This document shows, piece after piece, positions 46,044 to 55,543 of a DNA stretch of 64,000 nucleotides. Origin of the DNA: Bacillota bacterium (lineage in GTDB: Bacteria; Bacillota; Bacilli; Paenibacillales; NBRC-103111); assembly GCA_023386955.1 (NCBI GenBank), contig JAEWIS010000060.1, positions 122,717 through 186,716 on the forward strand, read 5' to 3'. How positions within the stretch are numbered: the first letter of the stretch is position 1; every line of letters starts with the position of its first letter. The notes below the pieces were generated by a model. That model searched no databases and had not been told where the DNA came from. It saw only the letters and a program-made list of their open reading frames with translations. The position numbers and the translations under genes are program-made.

Positions 46044-46619
46044 ATGAGCGAGTATCTTTCAAAACTTACACCGGAGCAGGCCAGGGAAGTTCCCATGGTG
46101 GACTTGGCATTCAACATCTTGAAGGCGGCCAACACTCCTTTTTATTACCGTGACCTCATGAATGAGGTGGCCAAAATCAAGGGTTACACCGAAGAGGACA
46201 TCCTCCGGCTGATTGCCCAGCTGTATACGGAGATTAACGTGGACGGCCGTTTCGCTTGCGTAGGTAATAACCTGTGGGGTCTGAAACGCTGGTACCCCGT
46301 TGACAATAAAGAAGGCGAAATGGGCGGTGCCAAACGTCCCCGCATCATTAACGACGACGATGATGATTTGGACGAAGAGGAATATATAGATGAGGAAGAG
46401 GAAAGCTTCCCGGCCGAGGAAGAGGATTTCGACTCCTTCGACGAAGACCACGAGGAAGTGGCGGAAGAAGAGGACGAAATGTTCGCTCCCGACGAGATTG
46501 AAGAAGAGCTGGATGAGACCGACGAGATTCAGGAGCTGGATGAAGAATTGGAGGAGTCCGAGGAAGAGGACTCTGAATTCGAAGACGACCTGGACGAAGG
46601 CGAAGAGGACGACAAATAG
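46044..46619 (+). CDS. rpoE: RNA polymerase delta subunit
   Basis: Delta is a Firmicute-specific RNA polymerase subunit that speeds recycling and affects promoter selectivity. The 191-aa protein has the folded HARE-type N-terminal domain (residues 1-85: REVPMVDLAFNILKAANTPF, YYRDLMNEVAKIKGY, TEINVDGRFACVGNNLWGLK) and an extremely acidic tail of about 100 residues made mostly of Glu and Asp, both typical of RpoE. A GTG at 46032 is in frame but only 1 base after AGGAAGGG; ATG 46044 is 13 bases after it. Neither spacing is ideal, and the ATG gives the more usual start. Position directly before pyrG is conserved in Bacillales. Confidence 0.93.
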   Translation: MSEYLSKLTPEQAREVPMVDLAFNILKAANTPFYYRDLMNEVAKIKGYTEEDILRLIAQLYTEINVDGRFACVGNNLWGLKRWYPVDNKEGEMGGAKRPRIINDDDDDLDEEEYIDEEEESFPAEEEDFDSFDEDHEEVAEEEDEMFAPDEIEEELDETDEIQELDEELEESEEEDSEFEDDLDEGEEDDK

Positions 46620-46679
46620 GTAGTCATTTCTCCCTTTTGGCAGAGTGTGTCGATAGACGTTCTTTTTTGCGGCGCAACC

Positions 46680-46709
46680 TTGACATGCTCATGCGAAAGA
46701 GGGTAATAT
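46680..46709 (+). promoter_or_regulatory. SigA promoter of pyrG with GGG initiation site
   Basis: TTGACA (46680-46685), an 18-bp spacer and TATAAT-like TAATAT (46704-46709). Eight bases downstream the likely transcript start reads GGGCTTTGG (46717 on). The same GGGC start is needed for CTP-dependent reiterative initiation at B. subtilis pyrG. Confidence 0.8.
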
Positions 46710-46716
46710 ATTGCAT

Positions 46717-46798
46717 GGGCTTTGGATTTGGTGATCCGAAAGCGAGATCAATGACATTTAAAAGTGCCCCGTCTTCTTGGCGGGTCACTTTTTATTTT
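46717..46798 (+). promoter_or_regulatory. pyrG leader attenuator (CTP-responsive, reiterative type)
   Basis: The leader runs from a GGGC start to a terminator hairpin (AAAGTGCCCCG / CGGGTCACTTT, stem with one mismatch) followed by a T-rich tail at 46790-46799. The pyrimidine-rich upstream arm and loop (CCCCGTCTTCTT) could pair with a poly-G 5' end. In B. subtilis low CTP causes repeated G addition at the 5' end, and the G run pairs with the terminator's pyrimidine strand to allow pyrG expression. The parts seen here fit that mechanism. Confidence 0.75.
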
Positions 46799-46815
46799 TG
46801 CTCACGCAGACCTGA

Positions 46816-48465
<1,650 letters not shown>

Positions 48466-48470
48466 AAATG

Positions 48471-48512
48471 CTCCGCTCCGCGCAAGATTTCCTGCGCGGA
48501 GCGGAAGTTTTT
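48471..48512 (+). terminator. Terminator of pyrG
   Basis: Perfect 13-bp stem TCCGCTCCGCGCA / TGCGCGGAGCGGA with an 8-base loop, then AGTTTTT. Confidence 0.92.
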
Positions 48513-48660
48513 GCATAACGTAGAAACGGCTGTAAGGAAATGGCCTTTTGGTAAGCGCTTGCATTCTTGCTTTATGCCTGTTCTGCCCCTGCCTTTAAAC
48601 TGTACAATCTCCTTCGGACAGGTGTTTTTCTCAGATTTTTGATGAAATACTTAAAGGATT

Positions 48661-48690
48661 GCAGGAATTTGCTGAAGGAATAGCGAATGT
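48661..48690 (+). promoter_or_regulatory. SigH-type promoter of spo0F
   Basis: GCAGGAATT (48661-48669), 12 bp and AGCGAATGT (48682-48690) match the SigH consensus RNAGGAWWW / RNNGAATWW at nearly all positions. In B. subtilis spo0F has a SigH-dependent promoter. Confidence 0.65.
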
Positions 48691-48764
48691 TATACCCATT
48701 CATTGGAATTGATGGCTTTATTCGCCGAAGAAGCTGTTGTTTCGCAAGATAGGGAGGGTATGCA

Positions 48765-49157
48765 GTGGACAAGAAGAAGATTCTGATTGTGGATGACCAG
48801 AACGGAATTCGCATCCTGCTGATGGAAGTCTTCAATGTGGAAGGCTATCAGACGTTTCAGGCCTCCAACGGCAAGCTTGCCCTGGAAATCGTCCGGAAGG
48901 AAGCGCCGGATTTGGTGCTATTGGACATGAAGATTCCGGGAATGGACGGCCTTGATATTCTCAAGCATATCAAACAGATCGATTCGTCCATCAAGGTGAT
49001 TATGATGACGGCCTATGGAGAGCTCGACATGATCAAGGAAGCCACGGATTTGGGAGCGTTGACTCATTTCACCAAACCCTTTGACATTGATGAGCTGCGT
49101 CTGGCGGTAAACACGGAGCTGCGGCATTTTGGGCCGAACAGCAGCTTTGCCATCTAG
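48765..49157 (+). CDS. spo0F: Sporulation phosphorelay response regulator Spo0F
   Basis: Single-domain receiver that passes phosphate from sporulation kinases to Spo0B. The 130-aa protein is collinear with B. subtilis Spo0[26 protein letters not shown], phospho-Asp 54 in [32 protein letters not shown] and the Lys in [14 protein letters not shown]. It has a short extra tail ([13 protein letters not shown]). Start GTG 48765 lies 7 bases after AGGGAGG. A SigH-type promoter precedes it. The PAS-containing kinase at 58487 is a candidate phosphodonor. Position between pyrG and fba is conserved in Bacillus. Confidence 0.97.
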   Translation: MDKKKILIVDDQNGIRILLMEVFNVEGYQTFQASNGKLALEIVRKEAPDLVLLDMKIPGMDGLDILKHIKQIDSSIKVIMMTAYGELDMIKEATDLGALTHFTKPFDIDELRLAVNTELRHFGPNSSFAI

Positions 49158-49194
49158 TCTTGCAAGCGTGCATCAGGTCTTTTGCCTTACCTTT

Positions 49195-49221
49195 GATCCT
49201 GCCGGCAGGATCATTTTTTTT
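49195..49221 (+). terminator. Terminator of spo0F
   Basis: Perfect 9-bp stem GATCCTGCC / GGCAGGATC followed by ATTTTTTTT. The two arms abut, so the innermost pairs must open to form the loop. Confidence 0.85.
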
Positions 49222-49364
49222 GGCGCCAGCTTGTACTGCGTTATACGGCCGGGCCACAGGTTTAGTCTTCCGGCAGTCTGGAGACACTAGCCAACAGCCA
49301 CCCTGAAATGGATGGCCTTTTCCCCTTTGTAATCCGCCAGCCAGAAGGTTTTTTACGGGCTTGG

Positions 49365-49393
49365 TTACACATGACAGGGTTGTATGATATAAT
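49365..49393 (+). promoter_or_regulatory. SigA promoter of fba
   Basis: TTACAC (49365-49370), a 17-bp spacer and a perfect TATAAT (49388-49393) with an extended TGA just before it. Confidence 0.65.
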
Positions 49394-49430
49394 GTTCCAG
49401 ATGATTGAAAACAGATAGGAGGAAACCTGC

Positions 49431-50288
49431 ATGTCTTTGTTAGTTTCTATGAATGAGTTCCTTCCGCAAGCCAAAGCAGGCAAGTATGCGGTGGGTCAAT
49501 TCAACATGAATAACCTTGAGTTTGCTCAAGCCATCACTGAAGCAGCTACAGAACTGAAATCCCCGATTATCTTCGGTGTCAGCGAAGGCGCACTGAAGTA
49601 CATGGGTATTGAGTACACCGTCGCTCTTGCGGAAGCTTCCGCCAAGAAATCCGGTTTGCCCATCGCCCTCCACCTGGACCACGGCAGCAGCTTCGAAGTT
49701 GCCATGAAGTGTATCCGCGCGGGCTTCAGCTCCGTTATGTTCGACGGCTCCCACTATTCTTTCGAGGAGAACATCCGTCTGACCAAGGAAATCGTTAAAG
49801 TGGCTCATGCCATGGGCGTTTCCGTTGAAGGCGAGCTGGGCACCATCGGCGGTACTGAAGACGACATCAGCCATGACGAAGCCAGCGCTCAATTGGCCAA
49901 GCCGGAAGAAGCCCTGCGTTTCTATGAAGAAACCAAGGTTGACGCTTTGGCAATTGCTGTTGGTACCGCACACGGCGTTTATAAAGGCGAAGTAAAGATC
50001 CACAACGATATCATTGAAAAGGTTGCAGCTGCAATTCCGGTTTCCATCGTGCTGCACGGCGGATCCGGCGTGCCGGACGAGCTCATCGCCCAAGCAATCG
50101 CTGCAGGTGCTTCCAAGATCAATGTAAACACCGAGAACCAAGTTGCCGGTACTGCCGCTATCCGCGAAGTGCTTGCCAAGGATTCCAAGGTGTATGATCC
50201 CCGCAAGTATCTGACACCTGCCCGCAACGCCATGATCGACGTGGTGAAATCCAAGATTCAGCTTTTCGGCAGCGCCGGCAAAGCTTAA
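49431..50288 (+). CDS. fba: Class II fructose-1,6-bisphosphate aldolase
   Basis: Zinc enzyme of glycolysis and gluconeogenesis that interconverts fructose 1,6-bisphosphate with the two triose phosphates, cytosolic. 285 aa, the length of B. subtilis FbaA. Signatures: VGQFNMNNLEFAQAI, zinc ligands in ALHLDHGSSFE, GFSSVMFDGSHYSFEENI, VEGELGTIGGTEDD, AIAVGTAHGVYKG and the phosphate loop VLHGGSGVPDE. ATG 49431 lies 7 bases after AGGAGG. Follows spo0F as in Bacillus; tal, which lies after fba in B. subtilis, is absent here. Confidence 0.97.
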   Translation: MSLLVSMNEFLPQAKAGKYAVGQFNMNNLEFAQAITEAATELKSPIIFGVSEGALKYMGIEYTVALAEASAKKSGLPIALHLDHGSSFEVAMKCIRAGFSSVMFDGSHYSFEENIRLTKEIVKVAHAMGVSVEGELGTIGGTEDDISHDEASAQLAKPEEALRFYEETKVDALAIAVGTAHGVYKGEVKIHNDIIEKVAAAIPVSIVLHGGSGVPDELIAQAIAAGASKINVNTENQVAGTAAIREVLAKDSKVYDPRKYLTPARNAMIDVVKSKIQLFGSAGKA

Positions 50289-50316
50289 TCTGTTTTCCGT
50301 AATGTGACATAATTCG

Positions 50317-50358
50317 GAAAGGGAAAGCATCCATCTCTTACAGATGCCTTCCCTTTCT
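50317..50358 (+). terminator. Terminator of fba
   Basis: The stem AAAGGGAAAGCATC / GATGCCTTCCCTTT has one mismatch near its middle. It is followed by CTATTG, only a weak T-tract. Confidence 0.65.
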
Positions 50359-50745
50359 ATTGTTATGGGAACCTTTTTGCGCGTCTAATGATGTCGCAAT
50401 CGATAGAATCATAGGAAGCGGCGCGGCTGCCTTCTACCTTGGAAATACGGCCTCATTTTTGCACCTCACCATCCTGTCCCCGGAATTCGGTATGTTGCTG
50501 CACAACGCCAAACGGCGTACAAGTCCCTTACATATGCAGGTCTGGTAGGCTTCTGCTTATGCTTATGAACAGTACGTGTTACTAGTTAACGCTTGGCTCA
50601 TTTCCGGGATTCTGTCCGGGAGGCGGCAAGTTATCCGCTCTTTCCTGGCGGGTCTGGCAAGTGGTATTGCCAGGTGTATGCTGTGAAACATCGGATAACG
50701 TACATTTTTTGATGCTTACATTTATTTTTATGAAGCCTAGTGATA
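50359..50745. other. Intergenic stretch upstream of murA, no gene seen
   Basis: About 390 bases between the fba terminator and the murA leader hairpins. A 62-codon open frame at 50360 has no ribosome-binding site and looks non-coding. The region must contain the murA promoter; AT-rich sequence at 50700-50735 is a candidate, but no clear hexamer pair was found. In B. subtilis a transaldolase gene lies at this place. Confidence 0.5.
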
Positions 50746-50828
50746 GCTTACGAAGTAAGTTTTGTCTCACGACAAAACTTAGCGAATGCTTACGAAGTCA
50801 GCTTTGCCCTCGGCAAAGCTTTAGGAGG
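50746..50828 (+). repeat. Tandem hairpin repeat carrying the murA ribosome-binding site
   Basis: Two related units follow head-to-tail. Each starts GCTTACGAAGT, then forms a hairpin: AAGTTTTGT-CTCAC-GACAAAACTT in the first, and AGCTTTGC-CCTCG-GCAAAGCT in the second. The second ends TTTAGGAGG, which is the Shine-Dalgarno sequence of murA. Confidence 0.75.
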
Positions 50829-50833
50829 AAAAG

Positions 50834-52090
50834 GTGCAGATGCAGAAACTGATGATCGCAGGCGGCTCGCCCTTGCGGGGAACCGTCACCATCAGCGGCG
50901 CCAAAAACAGCGCCCTTGCTTTAATTCCGGCTGCGCTCCTTGCGGAGACCCCCGTCACCTTAGATAATTTGCCCGTGTTAAGCGATGTCTCCATCTACCG
51001 CGAGCTTCTGGTGGATTTGGGGGCTGGCGTGGAATGGCAGGGAGATCAGATGACCATTGATCCCTCCGCCTTGAAATCCGTGCCTATGCCCAACGGGAAC
51101 GTCAAGAAGCTCCGCGCCTCCTATTATCTGATGGGTGCGCTTCTGGGGCGGTTTGGTGAAGCTGTCATCGGTTTGCCCGGCGGCTGTAATTTTGAACCGC
51201 GTCCCATTGACCAGCATATCAAGGGATTCGAAGCCCTCGGCGCCCGGGTAAGCAATGAATACGGAGCCATTCACATTCAAGCCAAGGAACTGCGCGGCGC
51301 GAAGATTTACCTCGACGTGGTCAGCGTGGGTGCCACCATTAATATCATGCTGGCAGCCTCCCGGGCCAAAGGTGTGACTTTGATCGAAAATGCGGCCAAA
51401 GAGCCTGAAATTATAGATGTTGCAACACTCTTGAACAACATGGGAGCCCGCATCAAGGGAGCCGGCACGGAAACCATCCGGGTGGAGGGAGTCAGCGAGA
51501 TGCACGGCTGCCGCCATTCTATCATTCCGGACCGGATCCAGGCCGGTACCTATATGATTGCCGCCGCGGCCACCCGGGGCGATGTGATCGTCGATAATAT
51601 TATTCCGAAGCATATGGAAGCGGTCACGGCCAAGCTGCGGGAAATGGGCGTCCAGATTACCGAGATGGATGAAGCCATCCGGGTGCTGGGCCAGCCGGGC
51701 TACCAGGCTGTGGATGTGAAGGCGCTGGTGTATCCGGGTTTTGCCACGGATATGCAATCGCCAATGGCCAGCCTCCTGACCCAGGCCAGCGGCACCAGTC
51801 TCCTCACCGACTACGTGTATAACAACCGGTTCAAGCATGTTCCCGAGCTGGTCCGGATGGGAGCCAAAATCAAGGTGGAAGGCCGGACCGCCATTATTGA
51901 GGGCACCCACCTCTCCGGGGCAAAGGTGAAAGCGACTGATCTGAGAGCTGGAGCAGCCTTGGTGGTGGCGGGTCTGACTGTGCCCGGCGGCGGGCTGACC
52001 GAGGTGACCGGTGTGGAATATATCGACCGGGGCTATGACAATCTGGTAGAGAACCTGAGTCTCTTGGGGGCCCAGGTTTGGCGGGAATAA
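50834..52090 (+). CDS. murA: UDP-N-acetylglucosamine 1-carboxyvinyltransferase, MurAB/MurZ type
   Basis: First committed step of peptidoglycan synthesis: transfers enolpyruvate from PEP to UDP-GlcNAc in the cytosol. 418 aa, EPSP-synthase fold. It resembles B. subtilis MurAB (MurZ) more than Mur[92 protein letters not shown]. The nucleophilic Cys (about 118) is present in GGCNFEPRP, but the usual Gly three residues later is Glu. Start GTG 50834 is 5 bases after AGGAGG; ATG 50840 is 11 bases after it and equally possible. Position between fba and rho matches murAB in B. subtilis. Confidence 0.95.
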   Translation: MQMQKLMIAGGSPLRGTVTISGAKNSALALIPAALLAETPVTLDNLPVLSDVSIYRELLVDLGAGVEWQGDQMTIDPSALKSVPMPNGNVKKLRASYYLMGALLGRFGEAVIGLPGGCNFEPRPIDQHIKGFEALGARVSNEYGAIHIQAKELRGAKIYLDVVSVGATINIMLAASRAKGVTLIENAAKEPEIIDVATLLNNMGARIKGAGTETIRVEGVSEMHGCRHSIIPDRIQAGTYMIAAAATRGDVIVDNIIPKHMEAVTAKLREMGVQITEMDEAIRVLGQPGYQAVDVKALVYPGFATDMQSPMASLLTQASGTSLLTDYVYNNRFKHVPELVRMGAKIKVEGRTAIIEGTHLSGAKVKATDLRAGAALVVAGLTVPGGGLTEVTGVEYIDRGYDNLVENLSLLGAQVWRE

Positions 52091-52172
52091 GAGATAGGCA
52101 TTTGGGGTAAACTGGTTAAACGTATTGTGTACAAAAGAGAATGAAAAATTTTATTAGAGCGTGGTGGTTAAT

Positions 52173-53453
52173 GAGATGGATATGCAACTGTCCGAGCTTC
52201 AGACGCTGAAGCTCACTGAACTGTACAAGCTGGCCAAACATCATCAGATTCCTTATTATGGCCAAATGAAGAAGAAAGAGCTGATTTTTGCCATCCTTCG
52301 GGCCCAGGCGGAAAAGGGCGGCTTGATGTTTATGGAGGGGGTTCTGGATATCCTCCAGGAGGGCTTCGGCTTCCTGCGTCCGATCAATTATTTGCCCAGT
52401 GCGGAGGATATCTATATATCTGCTTCCCAAATCCGCAAATTTGACCTGCGCTCCGGCGACGTAGTCTCGGGCAAATGCCGTCCTCCCAAGGAGAACGAAC
52501 GGTATTTCGGCTTGCTCCAGGTCGAGGCGGTTAACGGCGAAAAACCGGAGACCGCAGCGGAACGGCTTCATTTTCCCGCGCTGACTCCTCTTTATCCCCA
52601 GAAGAAAATTACGTTGGAGACCAATCCTACCCAAATTTCCACCCGGGTAATGGATCTGTTGGCACCTGTGGGTATGGGCCAGCGGGGCTTGATCGTGGCT
52701 CCGCCCAAAGCGGGCAAAACCCTGCTGCTGAAGGAAATCGCCAACAGCATCTCCACCAATTATCCCGATGTGGAGCTGTTTGTGCTGTTGATTGACGAAC
52801 GTCCGGAGGAAGTAACCGATATGCAGCGTTCGGTCAAAGGCGAGGTTGTAGCCTCTACCTTCGACGAGCTGCCGGAGAACCACATTAAGGTGGCTGAGCT
52901 GGTGCTGGAACGGGCCCAACGGCTGGTTGAGCATAAGAAGGACGTTGTGATTCTGCTGGACAGCATCACCCGGCTGGCCCGGGCGTACAACCTGGTTGTG
53001 CCTCCTACCGGCCGCACCTTGTCCGGCGGTATTGATCCGGGGGCATTCCACCGGCCCAAACGGTTCTTCGGCGCAGCCCGGAATATTGAGGAAGGCGGCA
53101 GCCTGACCATTCTGGCTACAGCCCTTATCGAAACCGGCTCCCGGATGGATGACGTAATCTACGAAGAATTTAAGGGGACCGGCAACCTGGAGCTGCACTT
53201 GGACCGCAAGCTTGCGGAGAAACGGATCTTCCCCTCCATCGATATCCGCAAATCCGGTACACGCCGGGAGGAAATGCTGCTGGCCAAGGAAGAGCTGGAG
53301 AAAATCTGGGCCCTGCGCAAGAACATGCAGGATACTCACGAATTTACGGAGGCCTTCCTGAAGCGGCTTAGTGAAGCGAAGACCAATCAGGAATTCCTGG
53401 AGAATCTGGACCCCACGGGTAATATCCGGAAGGCCAAAACCTCCGTTTCTTAA
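52173..53453 (+). CDS. rho: Transcription termination factor Rho
   Basis: Hexameric RNA-dependent ATPase that ends transcription and limits antisense RNA. 426 aa. Rho_N (residues 1-45: [35 protein letters not shown]), the RNA-binding cold-shock-like domain ([21 protein letters not shown]) and the ATPase core with Walker A ([12 protein letters not shown]), Walker B ([17 protein letters not shown]) and the Q/R-loop region ([20 protein letters not shown]). Start: ATG 52173 is 5 bases after GTGGTGG; ATG 52179 and an in-frame GTG at 52161 are alternatives. It follows murA by 82 bp on the same strand. No intrinsic terminator lies between murA and rho or between rho and the radical SAM gene. Confidence 0.96.
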   Translation, partial: EMDMQLSELQTLKLTELYKLAKHHQIPYYGQMKKKELIFAILRAQAEKGGLMFMEGVLDILQEGFGFLRPINYLPSAEDIYISASQIRKFDLRSGDVVSGKCRPPKENERYFGLLQVEAVNGEKPETAAERLHFPALTPLYPQKKITLETNPTQISTRVMDLLAPVGMGQRGLIVAPPKAGKTLLLKEIANSISTNYPDVELFVLLIDERPEEVTDMQRSVKGEVVASTFDELPENHIKVAELVLERAQRLVEHKKDVVILLDSITRLARAYNLVVPPTGRTLSGGIDPGAFHRPKRFFGAARNIEEGGSLTILATALIETGSRMDDVIYEEFKGTGNLELHLDRKLAEKRIFPSIDIRKSGTRREEMLLAKEELEKIWALRKNMQDTHEFTEAFLKRLSEAKTNQEFLENLDPTGNIRKAKTSVS

Positions 53454-53495
53454 ACCAACAGGATCCCGCAGATGAAAAAGGAGGCAGCTACGTTG

Positions 53496-54749
53496 ATGCG
53501 ACTGGTATACGCCGATCAAGACGGCAAGGTCTATGACCATCCCGATTGCGAGGCTTTAGGGCGCAGCGGCGATATGATCGTCGATCTGTTGGAGGATGAG
53601 CTGATTCCTCTGCCGGAAGGAGCGACGCTGGTCAGCCTGCCTTGCACCCGTCCTGTATATGCCGATCCGGCTACAGGCGATATGAAGGTTATGCAAGGGG
53701 AGTATAACGCCGTCGGGGCGCTGCTGCCCCAGGGCTACACCCGGCTTCTCATTCCTGCTTACATCAAGTCGGATAAAACCTCGGTGCTGCCCCTGTTCGG
53801 GTACACCGCCGTGGTCTGGAAGAATGACGGCTTCTATGTTGCCGCCGAGCAATGCGACGACCCCCATAAATGGAATCCCAATACCTGCGATCCCCGGGAG
53901 CTGAAGCGGAAGGTCCGGCAGCTGACAGAGCAATATCCGGAGAACCGGCTCTACACCCACCTGTCCAACTGCGCGCTGGAATATGAATGCCTGACGGCAT
54001 CCAATACGTTCCTTGGGCGTTGGGAGGGCGGTGTGCCGGTATCCTATTCCTGCAACGCAGGCTGCTTCGGCTGTATCTCCGAGCAGGATGAGGGCAGCGC
54101 CTTCGTGGCGCCGCAGACGCGGATGAACTTCAAGCCAACGGTGGATGAATTGGTGCAGCTGATGCTGCAGCATTTGACCACACCGGAGTCTATTATCAGC
54201 TTCGGGCAGGGCTGCGAGGGAGAACCCTCTACCCAGGCGCCTATCATCATCCAGGCGATCAAGCGGGTGAGAGAGATGACCTCCATGGGATATATCAATA
54301 TGAATACCAATGCGGGTCTGACGGATCATATCCGGGGGATCGTGGACGCGGGCCTGAATTTGATCCGGGTGAGCACGATCAGCGCCTTGGACGATCATTA
54401 CAATGCTTATTACCGGCCCAGAGGCTACACCTTGGCCAACGTGGAGAAGTCTCTGCGTTATGCAGCCGACAAGGGTGTGGTTACCTCCATCAATTATCTG
54501 GTATTCCCCGGGGTTAGTGACAGGGAAGAGGAGATTGAAGCCATGGTGGGGCTGGCCCGGCGGACGGATCTGAAGCTGATCCAGCTGCGCAACCTGAACA
54601 TCGATCCGGAGAGTTATCTGGGGCTTATTCCCAAGCCGCGGGGCGAAATCCTCGGCATGAAGCAGATGCTGGACATCTTCCGTGCGGAGTTACCCGGCAC
54701 GAAGCTTGGCTCATACACCCATACGCCGGAAAGTCTGGCGCGCAAATAG
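53496..54749 (+). CDS. Radical SAM protein of unknown function
   Basis: 417 aa. The [4Fe-4S]/SAM motif is CNAGCFGC (C-x3-C-x2-C, about residues 187-194), followed by elements of the radical SAM barrel (FGQGCEGEPSTQAP, INMNTNAGLTDHI, VSTISALDDHYNAYYRPRG, VTSINYLVFPGVSDREEE). A roughly 170-residue N-terminal extension without a known motif precedes the barrel. The substrate is unknown. The frame opens at 53472, where an AAGGAGG lies inside it; TTG 53493 (8 bases) and ATG 53496 (11 bases) follow, and the ATG is chosen. It starts 42 bp after rho and is probably co-transcribed with it, ending at a strong terminator. Confidence 0.85.
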   Translation: MRLVYADQDGKVYDHPDCEALGRSGDMIVDLLEDELIPLPEGATLVSLPCTRPVYADPATGDMKVMQGEYNAVGALLPQGYTRLLIPAYIKSDKTSVLPLFGYTAVVWKNDGFYVAAEQCDDPHKWNPNTCDPRELKRKVRQLTEQYPENRLYTHLSNCALEYECLTASNTFLGRWEGGVPVSYSCNAGCFGCISEQDEGSAFVAPQTRMNFKPTVDELVQLMLQHLTTPESIISFGQGCEGEPSTQAPIIIQAIKRVREMTSMGYINMNTNAGLTDHIRGIVDAGLNLIRVSTISALDDHYNAYYRPRGYTLANVEKSLRYAADKGVVTSINYLVFPGVSDREEEIEAMVGLARRTDLKLIQLRNLNIDPESYLGLIPKPRGEILGMKQMLDIFRAELPGTKLGSYTHTPESLARK

Positions 54750-54769
54750 ACTCGTCAATCCTATCAATC

Positions 54770-54824
54770 AAAAAGCTGTCCGTTCTTAAAACCCATCAGG
54801 GTCTAAGACGGACAGCTTTTTTTG
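54770..54824. terminator. Bidirectional terminator
   Basis: A 13-bp stem AAAAGCTGTCCGT / ACGGACAGCTTTT with an inner ACCC/GGGT pairing is flanked by A and T runs. It serves the radical SAM gene (plus) and the MFS-TetR operon (minus). Confidence 0.9.
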
Positions 54825-54857
54825 TGCTTGTGGCGAGAAGGTTCATCCGGGGAACGT

Positions 54858-55457
54858 TTAAAGAGGAAATCCGTTATCCATCAAGGCCAGCGCCTCATCC
54901 ACAATATCCACGAATTCCCGTTCGGGATGCTCGATGTAATGCATCTGGGCCGCAATGACCACACCTACCACGGCTGCTGCAAAGGTGCGTGTTTTCAGAT
55001 CGGAGGCATGTTTGCCATACCGCCGTGCGGTTTCGATGCTGATGGTTTCCGATGTGCCCATAACCTGCTGCAAAGCCGCACCGCGCAGCTCCGGAACGGA
55101 ATAGGTCAGAGAAATCCGTTCCCACATCCCTTCCCGGTCATCTTGGGAAATATGGCCGAAGCCTTCTCTGAGGGCGTTGCGCAGCGCTTGGATAGGGGCG
55201 GTGTCCAGGGGTTGTACACGGTATGCTTCGATCAGCAGCGGATCATAATCATCCTCTGTCACAACCGCTTCCTTGGAAGCGAAATACCGGAAAAAGGTGC
55301 TGGGAGAAACCTCCGAAACCTCCGCAATCTGTTCGACGGTAGTCGCCTGGTAACCCTGCTCACGAAACAGCTGCATGGCCATTTTGCGGATCGTGGCTCT
55401 TGTTTTCAATTTTTTGCGTTCACGCAGGCCCATTTTGCGCTCTGCTCCATCCGACAA
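54858..55457 (-). CDS. TetR-family transcriptional repressor
   Basis: 199 aa. The N-terminal helix-turn-helix is typical (TRATIRKMAMQLFREQGYQATTVEQIAEVSEVSPSTFFRYF), followed by a helical ligand-binding domain of usual size. The open frame begins at 55481, but TTG 55457 is 6 bases after GGAGGGA and leads into SDGAERKMGLRERKKLKTR; an ATG at 55469 is possible. It lies 86 bp downstream of the drug exporter on the same strand. It probably represses that operon through the palindrome at 57105-57138. Confidence 0.9.
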   Translation of the reverse strand: MSDGAERKMGLRERKKLKTRATIRKMAMQLFREQGYQATTVEQIAEVSEVSPSTFFRYFASKEAVVTEDDYDPLLIEAYRVQPLDTAPIQALRNALREGFGHISQDDREGMWERISLTYSVPELRGAALQQVMGTSETISIETARRYGKHASDLKTRTFAAAVVGVVIAAQMHYIEHPEREFVDIVDEALALMDNGFPL

Positions 55458-55543
55458 TTGGAATCCCTCCATGGTAACCAAAGCCCCGTTGTCAAATCGG
55501 GGTTTTCTCCAGTTTACCTTTTTTGGACAGGATGGGAAAGGTT

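Noticed and set aside
50360..50548. 62-codon frame between fba and murA
   Set aside because: It starts at TTG in the loop-out of the fba terminator, has no ribosome-binding site and no recognisable content.
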